Source of the DNA: Oscillospiraceae bacterium
GTDB lineage: Bacteria; Bacillota; Clostridia; Oscillospirales; Ruminococcaceae
Direction: 5' to 3'
Assembly: GCA_009776345.1 (NCBI GenBank)
Contig: WRLS01000006.1
Location: forward strand, 1 to 28,142
DNA: 28,142 nucleotides
Below the pieces are notes generated by a model that was given only the letters and a program-made list of their open reading frames with translations, had not been told where the DNA came from and did no database searches. The first letter of the stretch is position 1, and each line of letters opens with the position of its first letter. This document shows, piece by piece, positions 1 to 7,258 of this stretch. The translations under genes were made by a program, and so were the position numbers.

Positions 1-327
1 AACCGTGACGGCGCGCTCGCAGTGCTTGAATTCTTCTCACAGCCCGACGAGTATATCAATTTCACAAACGAGGTTGGCTTCTATCCCACACAGCCCAATG
101 TCAACCACACCAATGAATTCCTGAAGACAATGGATGTTTATATGCAGAGCCCGTCGCAGGAATTCGGCGCCTATGTACCGAAGGGCGTTGGCGAGTACGG
201 CGGAAGCGGCGGCTCGAACGCGTTCCTTTACAGCGTAATCGGCGGCCCGTTCACCTACGAGCAGCTCGCGGCGGCGGCCCAGGAGGACTGGGATTCCGCC
301 AGGGCAGCATTCGCCGCGGGTGAATAA
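1..327 (+). CDS. Sugar ABC transporter substrate-binding protein, C-terminal part
   Basis: Partial gene: the reading frame is open from the first base of the window and ends at a TAA, giving the last 108 residues. The visible segment (phase starting NRDGALAVLEFF) resembles the C-terminal lobe of family 1 extracellular sugar-binding lipoproteins: a helix with an aromatic-rich stretch (residues about 8-30), then a Gly/Ser-rich loop and a closing acidic helix containing DWDSARAAF. The N-terminal signal and lipobox lie outside the window. It sits directly before two MalF/MalG-like permeases on the same strand, so it is most likely their binding protein, capturing a sugar at the outer membrane face. 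The assignment rests mainly on context and general resemblance; the ligand cannot be deduced. Confidence 0.8.
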   Translation, partial: NRDGALAVLEFFSQPDEYINFTNEVGFYPTQPNVNHTNEFLKTMDVYMQSPSQEFGAYVPKGVGEYGGSGGSNAFLYSVIGGPFTYEQLAAAAQEDWDSARAAFAAGE

Positions 328-357
328 CGCAACTTAAGCATAACACAGTTTCTAAAT

Positions 358-385
358 GTAGGGCGGGGCAAAAACTCCGCCCTAC
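358..385 (+). promoter_or_regulatory. Intercistronic stem-loop after binding-protein gene
   Basis: An 11-bp stem (GTAGGGCGGGG pairing with CTCCGCCCTAC, one G-T pair) encloses a 6-nt loop between the binding-protein gene and the first permease. No T-run follows, so it looks like an mRNA-stabilising or attenuating hairpin rather than a full terminator. Such structures often leave binding-protein mRNA more abundant than permease mRNA; that role is inferred here. The arms also resemble the GTAGGGGCGG repeat family seen at about 14300 and 26735. Confidence 0.6.
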
Positions 386-412
386 GTCAAACTTATCTAA
401 GGGGAGATAGCC

Positions 413-1372
413 GTGCTTGCCGCTAAAGGTGTTAGAAAACGACGCGTCTCCGGCTCCGGGAGGACGTGGCCCGTCTACATAGTATTTCTTTGTATGCTTC
501 CCGGCCTGCTGCATTATCTGATGTTCCGCATCGGGCCTTCGATGATGACCGCCATACTGTCCTTTACCGATATCACGGGCGTGCCCAATACGCCGTGGAA
601 ATTTATCGGGCTTGACAATTACCGCGAGTTCCTCATGCTGCAAAACCAGCGCGACCTGCAAAGGGCGTTTAGCCGCACCATAATGTATTCGGTGAGCGTC
701 ACGTTCATCCAGAACGCGCTGGCGCTGTTCGTTGCGGTGGTAATCAACAACAAATTTATAAAAGGGCGCAACATTTTCCGCGCGGTGTACTTCCTGCCTG
801 TTATTTTAGGCGTAACGATCGTAACCTCGGTATGGAAGCTGCTGGCTTCTATCGACGGCCCGATCTTCGCCTTTATGCAGCAGGTGCTTAATAACCCCGC
901 GCCGCTGTTCGCCAACTTCACCTATGCCTTCCCTGCCGTTATCGGCATCCAGATATGGATGTACATGGGATATTCCATGGTGCTGTATCTGGCGGGGATG
1001 CAGAATATTTCATTGGAGCTTTACGAGGCGGGGTACATAGACGGCTGTAATGAGTGGAAATCGTTCCGCTTTATCACTTTCCCCCTTCTCTGGCCGATTA
1101 TCACGGTCAATGTGCTTTTAGCGCTGATCGGCTCACTGCAAAGCTTCGAGATCATCTATACCACGACCCAGGGGCAGTTTAACACTACAACGCTGGGCAT
1201 GATGGTCTTTGCTACGGCTTTCGGCGGGCGGGGCGCAACGGCGGGCGGCGACTCAATCGCGTCACTGAGGCAGGGCTACGCGGCTTCTATGTCTATGATT
1301 TTGTTCCTTGGCGTATTTGCCGTCACGCTCTTTTCACAGTATGTGATGAACAAAAGAGGGGGTGACAACTGA
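413..1372 (+). CDS. Carbohydrate ABC transporter permease, MalF-like
   Basis: Inner-membrane subunit of a sugar importer, 319 residues, typical for the family. It begins at a GTG preceded by AGGGGAGAT. Hydrophobic segments are visible at about residues 20-42, 92-113, 123-145, 173-195, 225-247 and 287-310. The EAA loop that docks the ATPase lies at about residues 205-226 (EAGYIDGCNEWKSF). The stop codon overlaps the start of the next permease by one base (TGATG), so the two are translationally coupled. Together with the upstream binding protein and downstream permease it forms a CUT1-type importer. No ATPase gene is visible here; such systems often use a shared MsmX-like ATPase encoded elsewhere (known for the class, inferred for this one). 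Confidence 0.93.
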   Translation: MLAAKGVRKRRVSGSGRTWPVYIVFLCMLPGLLHYLMFRIGPSMMTAILSFTDITGVPNTPWKFIGLDNYREFLMLQNQRDLQRAFSRTIMYSVSVTFIQNALALFVAVVINNKFIKGRNIFRAVYFLPVILGVTIVTSVWKLLASIDGPIFAFMQQVLNNPAPLFANFTYAFPAVIGIQIWMYMGYSMVLYLAGMQNISLELYEAGYIDGCNEWKSFRFITFPLLWPIITVNVLLALIGSLQSFEIIYTTTQGQFNTTTLGMMVFATAFGGRGATAGGDSIASLRQGYAASMSMILFLGVFAVTLFSQYVMNKRGGDN

Positions 1373-2199
1373 TGAGGACAGCAGGATCGAAAACAGTGTT
1401 TAAGTTTTTCTGTTATTTTATCGCGTTCCTGTTTTTGTTTATCTATATCTACCCGCTGTTTTTCGCCTTCAACACATCTATCCGGACCCGCGAGGACTAT
1501 CTGCGCAACCCAATGGGGCTGACCACCACCTGGGCGTTTGAAAATTACTCCACGGCATGGGGGATGGCGGGGTTCCATAACTATATTTTCAACTCGGTGC
1601 TGTATACGGTTATAGCAACGGGGCTGTCGCTGATGCTGTCAATGCTGGTGGCATTCCCGTTATCGAGGAATTACATCCCCGGCTCAAAATTTCTGTATTA
1701 TATGTTCCTGTGCGGTATCTTCCTGCCCTCCGGCATGATCCCGCTGTTCCAGCTTATCTTGAACCTCGGGCTTTATAACACTCGGCCGGGTTACATACTT
1801 GTTATGACCGGGGTAAACTCCACCAGCGTGTTCTTCTTCTACAATTACATAAAAGGCCTGCCCAGGGATTTAGACGAGGCCGCGTCCATAGACGGCTGCG
1901 GGTATTTCCGGTATGTTTTTACCTGTGTTACGCCGCTGATCTTACCGGCGCTGACTTCAATGGGCGTGCTTACGATGATCGGCGTTTGGAACGACATCAT
2001 CACGTCAACGATTTACCTGGTAAACCCCGACTTGTATAATATCACGCGCGGGCTGTTTGTGTTCCAGGGCAACTACGCCTTCGACGTGACCATACGCGCT
2101 GCAGGCCTGTTCATTGTAGCGGCGCCGCTGGTGCTTGTGTATATCTTCGCCCAGCGGTATATTGTAGACGGGATTATGGCAGGGGGGGTTAAGGGATAG
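1372..2199 (+). CDS. Carbohydrate ABC transporter permease, MalG-like
   Basis: Second membrane subunit of the sugar importer, 275 residues. The ATG shares its A with the stop codon of the preceding permease. Membrane segments are visible at about residues 10-33, 73-96, 108-131, 140-160, 187-209 and 241-263. The EAA loop is at residues 169-190 (DEAASIDGCGYFR), the most conserved element of the family. It ends with TAG immediately before the ATG of the mutarotase-like gene, continuing the tight operon packing. It acts with the MalF-like partner to form the translocation pore. The transported sugar is unknown; the downstream isomerase and kinase suggest a monosaccharide or a simple derivative. 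Confidence 0.93.
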   Translation: MRTAGSKTVFKFFCYFIAFLFLFIYIYPLFFAFNTSIRTREDYLRNPMGLTTTWAFENYSTAWGMAGFHNYIFNSVLYTVIATGLSLMLSMLVAFPLSRNYIPGSKFLYYMFLCGIFLPSGMIPLFQLILNLGLYNTRPGYILVMTGVNSTSVFFFYNYIKGLPRDLDEAASIDGCGYFRYVFTCVTPLILPALTSMGVLTMIGVWNDIITSTIYLVNPDLYNITRGLFVFQGNYAFDVTIRAAGLFIVAAPLVLVYIFAQRYIVDGIMAGGVKG

Positions 2200-3123
2200 A
2201 TGCATATGCCGATAACCATTTCCACTGACAGGCTGCGTGTGGAAATGCTCTGCGCGGACGATACGCCTGTCAGCCACCGTTTTGACCGCTCCTGCTTTAT
2301 CACGGATGTAACTCTTGACGGCAAGCACAAATTCTGCGTGCCGGAGCAGTACGACCAAAGCCGCGTGACAAGCTTCGGCGCGGGGATTTGCGCGGAATTT
2401 GTCTGGCAGGAAATTTCCGGCGATGTGCGTGCGGGGGAGAAGTTCCCGAAATTCGGGACAGGGCTTTTGACGCAAATAGAGGACAATGCGCCTTACCGTA
2501 TGTTCGCGGATTATGAGCTGGAGGCGTATCCGATAACGGCGGAAACCGGCGCGGATTTTGCGCGGTTTTGCCACGATATACCGCTGTGCATGGATACCGG
2601 GGCGAAAATTTACCGCGAAGCTTCCGTGCGGGACAATATGCTCACGATTTACACCACGATCGAAAACACAGGCGCGCGGGTTTTACAGCTTGCGGAATAC
2701 AACCATAATTTCCTTTCGATCGATGGACTGCCCGTAGGTCCCGGCTACCTTTTGCATATCCCGTTTGACGGCACGCTTGAAAAGATAGCGCAGTGCGGCT
2801 TCACGCAAAAAAGCCGCGGGGAAGTTATCCCCGGGCTTATGCTCCCGCAGGAAAATAAAACCATAGCATGGGGCAAGGGCATGGATGGCCGCACCTTTTT
2901 CAAGGAAACAGAAAGCCCCGACATCCTGCCGATGGCGCGGTATTTCTGGAAGCTCACGCACGAAAACTCCCCCGCGTCCGTGGAGGAAACGGTGTCCTTC
3001 GCGCCTAGGCGTTTCGCGCTTTGGGGGATTGAACACTGCATCTGCCCGGAGGTTTTTGTGGGGATTTACGTCAAGCCCGGCGAAAAACAAAGCTGGTCGC
3101 GGACATGGACATTCCGGGCATAG
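2200..3123 (+). CDS. Galactose mutarotase-like (aldose 1-epimerase superfamily) protein
   Basis: A 307-residue cytosolic protein with no signal peptide. Its ATG directly abuts the permease TAG; a second ATG at 2206 could also be used. The segment around residues 153-185 (TIENTGARVLQLAEYNHNFLSIDG) has the pattern of the beta-sandwich mutarotase fold: a conserved N-T-G, then an acidic residue and a conserved His (EYNHNF). The expected role is interconverting alpha and beta anomers of the imported sugar, or binding it, before isomerisation and phosphorylation. Similarity to classical GalM is weak and I cannot confirm all catalytic His/Glu residues, so a divergent or non-catalytic member is possible. 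Operon position between the transporter and the sugar kinase supports a carbohydrate role. Confidence 0.6.
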   Translation: MHMPITISTDRLRVEMLCADDTPVSHRFDRSCFITDVTLDGKHKFCVPEQYDQSRVTSFGAGICAEFVWQEISGDVRAGEKFPKFGTGLLTQIEDNAPYRMFADYELEAYPITAETGADFARFCHDIPLCMDTGAKIYREASVRDNMLTIYTTIENTGARVLQLAEYNHNFLSIDGLPVGPGYLLHIPFDGTLEKIAQCGFTQKSRGEVIPGLMLPQENKTIAWGKGMDGRTFFKETESPDILPMARYFWKLTHENSPASVEETVSFAPRRFALWGIEHCICPEVFVGIYVKPGEKQSWSRTWTFRA

Positions 3124-3156
3124 CCCGAAACATATAAATAAAAAAGGAGCGATTAT

Positions 3157-4116
3157 ATGTACGATGTGGTAGGCATAGAAATGCCCTGTATTGACCTGAA
3201 CCTGAACATGGACGAATTCCCTAAAGTCGCGCAGGGCAACAGGATAAACCAGTACAGCTGGCAGGGCGGCGGAAAAGTTGCCAGCGGTTCGGTGGCCTGT
3301 GCGCGCCTTGGCGCGAAATGCGCGATCATGGGCTGTGTCGGGGACGATATCTTCGGCAGGTTTATTGTAGGCGATTTTCAGCGGCACGGGATCGATACCT
3401 CGGGCATGATGGTAAGGGAAGGCAGCACAACCTCGCTTTCCTGCGTTTTAAGCGATCTGGAATCCGGGAACCGTACATTTGTATTTGCCCCCGGGACCGC
3501 CCCGCGCTTTAAATTTGAAGAGCTTGACCTAAACCTTATCCAATCGGCAAAATACCTGTTTATCAGCAACGGCGGCGAGGAAACCGTAAAAGCCGTGGAC
3601 GCCGCCCGCGAAGCCGGTGTGCAGGTCTTTATCGACGCGGACAGCTACAGCGAGGATATCATCGAGCTGATCCCGAAGATCGACATTTTTGTGGCGTCCG
3701 AATATTTTTACAAGCGTATGTACGGCAACGAGGACTTCGAGAAAAACTGCCGCGAAGTCATGGCAAAAGGCCCGCGCATCGTAATTTTCACGATGGGGCC
3801 GAAGGGCTGTATCGGCGTGAGCGAAGAAGGCTTCTTTAACATCCCGACTTTCCTCGAGCTTCCCGTAGTTGATACGGTGGGGGCGGGGGACGTGTTCCAC
3901 GGCGGATTTTTAGCGGGGCTTATCAGCGGGCGTTCTGTGGCGGAGTCCGCGCGGTTCGCGAACGCGGTTTCATCCATCAAATGCACAAGGATCGGCGGGC
4001 GCGCGGGTATCCCGGATCTAAAAACCGTGGAGCGCTTCCTCGAGGACGGGTTTATTGACTACACGGAAATAGACGAGCGCGTAAAGCATTATGAAAGGGG
4101 TCTGGACAATGTATAA
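3157..4116 (+). CDS. PfkB-family carbohydrate kinase
   Basis: Ribokinase-type sugar kinase of 319 residues, starting at an ATG preceded by AAAAAGGAGC. The N-terminal substrate-side signature is a Gly-rich stretch at residues 36-61 (QGGGKVASGS, then GCVGDD). The C-terminal signature DTVGAGDVFHGGF spans residues 239-251, with the catalytic base Asp245 in the GAGD anion hole. It should transfer phosphate from ATP to a sugar hydroxyl. The family includes ribokinase, fructokinase and KDG kinase, and substrate specificity cannot be read from sequence. Its 3' end overlaps the isomerase gene by 8 bases, so kinase and isomerase are probably coupled. The pairing suggests that the isomerase forms a ketose which this kinase phosphorylates. 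Confidence 0.92.
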   Translation: MYDVVGIEMPCIDLNLNMDEFPKVAQGNRINQYSWQGGGKVASGSVACARLGAKCAIMGCVGDDIFGRFIVGDFQRHGIDTSGMMVREGSTTSLSCVLSDLESGNRTFVFAPGTAPRFKFEELDLNLIQSAKYLFISNGGEETVKAVDAAREAGVQVFIDADSYSEDIIELIPKIDIFVASEYFYKRMYGNEDFEKNCREVMAKGPRIVIFTMGPKGCIGVSEEGFFNIPTFLELPVVDTVGAGDVFHGGFLAGLISGRSVAESARFANAVSSIKCTRIGGRAGIPDLKTVERFLEDGFIDYTEIDERVKHYERGLDNV

Positions 4117-5497
4117 AGCACAGGTGGTACTGGGCGTTGTGCCCACCAAACGCGGTTTCCTGCCCATGGACGAGGCAAAGCGGCAAAAGGATATGTTCAT
4201 GAAGGTCGTGCGCGGGGTAAAGCCCGACGCCGTCAAGCTTGTGGATGTTGATGATATCTGCGAGAACGGCATCGCCTTCGAGATGGATAAAGTGCCCGCG
4301 ATTGTCGACAAGCTTAAAAAAGCGGAGATAGACGCGCTGTTCATCCCATTTTGCGACTTCGGCGAGGAATCTGTGGTTGCGGCTGTGGCTTCGGCGTTTT
4401 GCGTGCCGGTGCTTGTTTGGGGCAACCGTGACGAAACCGTCAACACAGCGGTCACCCGCGGGCGCGACACACAGTGCGGAATGTTTGCGGCAACAAAAGT
4501 CCTTCGCCGCCATGGCGTGAAATTCAGCTATATATTCAACTGTGAAACGCAAAGTGAAGAGTTCAGGAACGGGCTGGAAACCTTCATCCGCACGGCGAAC
4601 ATCCTCAAGGATCTGGATGGCCTGCGTATCGCGAAAATCGGCGAGCGCCCGGGTCCCTTCATGAGCGTCATGACCAACGAAGCCAATCTTATTAAGCGCT
4701 TCGGCATAACAACAGTGCCGATATCCCCTTCGGCCGTGGCAAACCTTACAAACAAACTGCTGGAGGAAAACGGCACGGAGCTTCAGGAATACTACAAAGA
4801 CGTAACCGCACGCATGGATGCAAGCTCCATGGAAGCCGAAAAGGTTATGAAAATCTGCGCAGCCACGCTTGCAGTGGAGCAGCTTATGCTCCGCAACGGA
4901 TGCTCCGCCGCCGCAATCGAGTGCTGGCCGGGCTGTATACAGGCACTGGGCGTCCCGGTCTGCATGATTTTGGGCGAGCTTACCGACCGCGGTATGCCGG
5001 TTTCCTGCGAAACAGATGTGAACGGCGCGATCACAATGGCGATCATGCGCGCCGCGCTTCTGGGCGAGCAGGCCTGTTTCCTGGCCGACCTTACAATACG
5101 CCACCCGCAAAACGACAACGCCGAGCTGCTCTGGCATTGCGGCCCGTTCCCGTATTCCCTCAAGGCAAGCGACAGCAAAGCCGCGCTGGTTGGCGGGCAG
5201 GAGAATTTCGAGCTTAGGCAGGGCGAGCTTACACTGTGCCGCTTTGACGATATTGACGGCGAATACTATCTTTTCGCCGGCGAAGGCCGCACAACCACCG
5301 GCCCCGCAACCACCGGCACATATGTCTGGATGGAAGTGGACTGCTGGAAAAAATGGGAAGAGCGCCTGATGTACGGCCCATACATCCACCATATCGGCGG
5401 TATGTACGGCAAGCTGTTCCCCGCACTGCGCGAGGCGGCGAGGTATCTTGACATCAAGCTTGACCATCCCGACGCGGACGGACCCAAGTGTCTGTAA
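4109..5497 (+). CDS. L-fucose/L-arabinose isomerase-family protein
   Basis: A 462-residue protein of the FucI/AraA superfamily, which interconverts aldoses and ketoses with a divalent metal. I chose the ATG at 4109 because GAAAGGGG lies 8 bases upstream; an in-frame ATG at 4091 lacks a ribosome site and would extend the overlap with the kinase. Candidate metal and catalytic residues are Glu271 (IECWPG), Glu301 and Asp303 (SCETDVNGA, the FucI-like ligand segment) and His427/His428 (YIHHIGGMYG). It is shorter than E. coli FucI (about 590 residues), fitting the short 'fucose isomerase-like' branch found in many sugar operons. True substrate unknown. It is the last gene of the operon and is followed by a GC-rich hairpin. 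Confidence 0.82.
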   Translation: MYKAQVVLGVVPTKRGFLPMDEAKRQKDMFMKVVRGVKPDAVKLVDVDDICENGIAFEMDKVPAIVDKLKKAEIDALFIPFCDFGEESVVAAVASAFCVPVLVWGNRDETVNTAVTRGRDTQCGMFAATKVLRRHGVKFSYIFNCETQSEEFRNGLETFIRTANILKDLDGLRIAKIGERPGPFMSVMTNEANLIKRFGITTVPISPSAVANLTNKLLEENGTELQEYYKDVTARMDASSMEAEKVMKICAATLAVEQLMLRNGCSAAAIECWPGCIQALGVPVCMILGELTDRGMPVSCETDVNGAITMAIMRAALLGEQACFLADLTIRHPQNDNAELLWHCGPFPYSLKASDSKAALVGGQENFELRQGELTLCRFDDIDGEYYLFAGEGRTTTGPATTGTYVWMEVDCWKKWEERLMYGPYIHHIGGMYGKLFPALREAARYLDIKLDHPDADGPKCL

Positions 5498-5511
5498 TAT
5501 AAATGGGACAG

Positions 5512-5535
5512 CCCCCGCCGCTTGTGCGGCGGGGG
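5512..5535 (+). terminator. GC-rich hairpin after the sugar operon
   Basis: A perfect 10-bp stem (CCCCCGCCGC with GCGGCGGGGG) with a TTGT loop, 14 bases past the isomerase stop codon. There is no T-tract after it, so it may act as a Rho-assisted or weak terminator, or protect the mRNA 3' end. Confidence 0.6.
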
Positions 5536-5545
5536 GAGGGAGAAA

Positions 5546-5603
5546 TTAGAAAATAGGAATTAGGAATTAGTAAGGGAAGAAGCGATAAGTTTCTTCCCTT
5601 ACT
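5546..5603. repeat. AATTAGG heptamer array and fold-back hairpin
   Basis: A degenerate 7-bp array of AATTAGG units (AATTAGA, AAATAGG, AATTAGG, AATTAGT) runs into a perfect 13-bp inverted repeat, AGTAAGGGAAGAA at 5569-5581 and its complement at 5591-5603, around a 9-nt loop. The AGGGAAG core recurs in the fold-back modules at about 5884, 26645 and 27258, so this is one member of a dispersed family. Confidence 0.65.
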
Positions 5604-5640
5604 ATATCCCCAGTCCTAAAACCAGAATCCTGCTGAAGGC

Positions 5641-5814
5641 AAAACACCCGTCACGAAGCGATAAATCGCTCCGCGCCACCCTCTTTAAAAAAGAGGGTAA
5701 GGCTACAACAAGATTTATTCTTTCACATAAAAAACGCAAAACAACCGTAGGATGTACCCTCTTTTTTAAAGAGGGTACATCACTGCGATTTTTCGCAGTG
5801 ATGACGGGTGTTTT
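5641..5814. mobile_element. Miniature inverted-repeat element, copy 1
   Basis: A 174-bp non-coding element bounded by perfect 13-bp terminal inverted repeats, AAAACACCCGTCA (5641-5653) and its complement (5802-5814). Inside, in order, are a short variable hairpin (AGCGAT/ATCGCT), a constant hairpin (ACCCTCTTT...AAGAGGGT, 5678-5698), a core of about 57 bp, a second constant hairpin (5756-5776) and a second variable hairpin with an 11-bp stem (CATCACTGCGA, 5779-5804). The core is the reverse complement of the core of the element at 27036-27214. It carries no open reading frame. MITE-like mobility is inferred from the terminal repeats and the second copy. Confidence 0.75.
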
Positions 5815-5832
5815 GGCGCTCCGTGCTTTCTC

Positions 5833-5941
5833 ACTCCCTCCGGCGCTTCGCGCAGGTTTTAGGATTGAGGATTTAGGATTTAGGAAGGGAAGGAATATAT
5901 TATGCCGTTTTTTAATTATGCATTATGAATTATGAATTATT
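5833..5941. repeat. Hairpin remnant plus two heptamer arrays
   Basis: Begins with ACTCCCTCC and a GC hairpin (GCGCTTCGCGC), like the end of the element at 26860-26950 and probably a remnant of one. Then come four 7-bp units at 5856-5883 (GTTTTAG, GATTGAG, GATTTAG, GATTTAG), the sequence GAAGGGAAGGAA, and a second array of four 7-bp units at 5914-5941 (AATTATG, CATTATG, AATTATG, AATTATT). Nothing coding is seen in this intergenic stretch. Confidence 0.75.
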
Positions 5942-5953
5942 ATTCCCCGCTAC

Positions 5954-5994
5954 TTGTACTTCCCGCGCAAAAGCTGTATACTAATGGTAGTATA
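5954..5994 (+). promoter_or_regulatory. Promoter with overlapping operator for alcohol dehydrogenase
   Basis: A -35 TTGTAC (5954-5959), a 17-bp spacer and a -10 TATACT (5977-5982) form a good sigma-A-type promoter for the gene at 6021. The -10 is also the left arm of a perfect inverted repeat, TATACTA-ATGG-TAGTATA (5977-5994). A dimeric repressor bound there would block the -10 and start site. The regulator is not identified. Confidence 0.7.
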
Positions 5995-6020
5995 TTACAA
6001 TAATAAGAGGAGAGTGTTCA

Positions 6021-7199
6021 ATGTTAAATTTCGATTACAACACACCAACCCGCGTTTATTTCGGCAAAGGCACAGAAGGGCTGACAGGGGCGCTTGTAAA
6101 AGAACAGGGCTGCAAGAAGGTCCTCGTGCATTTTGGCGAAGGAAGCGTAAAGCGCAGCGGTCTTCTGGACAAGGTATATGCGTCTTTGGATGAAGCAGGC
6201 GTTTCTTATGTATCCCTTGGCGGCGTGGTCCCGAACCCCAGGCTTTCCAAGGTGAATGAAGGTATCGAGCTTTGCAAAAAAGAGGGCGTGGATTTCATTT
6301 TGGCGGTTGGCGGCGGCAGTGCCATTGACTCAGCCAAGGCGATTAGCTACGGCGTGGCCTGCGGCGGCGATGTATGGGATTTCTTCGAGGGCAAGCGCGA
6401 AGTCACAAGCGCCCTGCCCGTCGGCACTATCCTTACGATTGCGGCGGCGGGGAGCGAGATGAGCAACTCCGCAGTCGTCACGAACGAGGACGGCTGGTTC
6501 AAGCGCGGCTGCAGTACGGAGCTGGGCCGCCCGAAGTTTTCTATCCTTAACCCCGAGCTTACCTACACACTGCCGCCCTATCAGACCGCAAGCGGTGTGG
6601 TGGATATCCTTATGCACACCATGGAGCGGTACTTTATACTCGATGACACGCTGGAGCTTACCGATGAAATAGCCGAAGGTCTGATGCGCGTTGTCATGAA
6701 GAACTGCCTTATTGCCTTAAAAGACGCCGAGGATTACAATGCCCGCGCGGAAATTATGTGGGCGGGCAGCCTTTCCCATAACGGGCTGACCAGCTGCGGC
6801 AACGGCAACGGCGACTGGTCCTCCCACCAGATGGAGCATGAGCTTGGCGGTTTGTATGACGTCGCCCACGGCGCTGGCTTGTCGGCGATTTGGGGCACCT
6901 GGGCGCGTTATGTCTATAAAGAAAAGCCCGCGCGTTTTGCGCAGTTTGCCAAAAATGTCATGGGCGTAAAATGCACCGGTGACGACAGCGCGACAGCTAT
7001 CGCGGGGATTGAAGCGATGGAGGATTATTTCCGCTCCATTAAAATGCCCGTTTCCATCGGCGATATGGATATACAGGCAACCGACGCTGAAATCGCGGAA
7101 ATGGCGGAGAAGTGCAGCCGCGGCGGCACAAGGACAATCGGCGGCTTTAAGGCGCTGGGCCGCGATGATATGGCGGCAATCTACACAGGGGCGAAATAA
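6021..7199 (+). CDS. Iron-containing alcohol dehydrogenase (butanol dehydrogenase type)
   Basis: Cytosolic NAD(P)H-dependent oxidoreductase of 392 residues, the usual length for the YqhD/BdhA group of group III alcohol dehydrogenases, which reduce aldehydes to alcohols. The N-terminal dinucleotide-binding half contains GGGSAIDSAK (residues 97-106). Metal ligands expected for the family are present: Asp195 and His199 (VVDILMHTMERY), His269 (SSHQMEHELGG) and His283 (VAHGAG). The ATG follows AAGAGGAGAG. Its own promoter carries a palindromic operator over the -10, so expression is probably controlled, perhaps by aldehyde or redox state (inferred). The next gene follows after 59 bases and a hairpin, so partial co-transcription is possible. 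Confidence 0.94.
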   Translation: MLNFDYNTPTRVYFGKGTEGLTGALVKEQGCKKVLVHFGEGSVKRSGLLDKVYASLDEAGVSYVSLGGVVPNPRLSKVNEGIELCKKEGVDFILAVGGGSAIDSAKAISYGVACGGDVWDFFEGKREVTSALPVGTILTIAAAGSEMSNSAVVTNEDGWFKRGCSTELGRPKFSILNPELTYTLPPYQTASGVVDILMHTMERYFILDDTLELTDEIAEGLMRVVMKNCLIALKDAEDYNARAEIMWAGSLSHNGLTSCGNGNGDWSSHQMEHELGGLYDVAHGAGLSAIWGTWARYVYKEKPARFAQFAKNVMGVKCTGDDSATAIAGIEAMEDYFRSIKMPVSIGDMDIQATDAEIAEMAEKCSRGGTRTIGGFKALGRDDMAAIYTGAK

Positions 7200-7208
7200 T
7201 ACCGTTTC

Positions 7209-7233
7209 GCAATCAAAACAAAGTTTTGATTGC
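7209..7233 (+). promoter_or_regulatory. Perfect intercistronic hairpin
   Basis: An uninterrupted 11-bp stem, GCAATCAAAAC and its complement, closes a 3-nt AAA loop just after the alcohol dehydrogenase stop codon. It is AT-rich and not followed by a clear T-run. It may be a weak terminator or a processing/stability element between the two genes. Confidence 0.55.
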
Positions 7234-7258
7234 AGTTTGGTATAAGGAGCGACCGATT

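Noticed and set aside
2005..2574. 189-codon minus-strand open frame
   Set aside because: Overlaps the permease and mutarotase-like genes and is rich in Arg/His in the manner of antisense shadows.
4052..5467. Long 471-codon open frame on the minus strand
   Set aside because: Fully antisense to the FucI-family gene, which has clear motifs and a ribosome site. The minus-strand protein has no recognisable domain and is an effect of GC-rich codon use.
5498..6020. CRISPR array in the repeat cluster
   Set aside because: Repeats are 7-bp units or hairpin elements, with no regular spacers and no cas genes.
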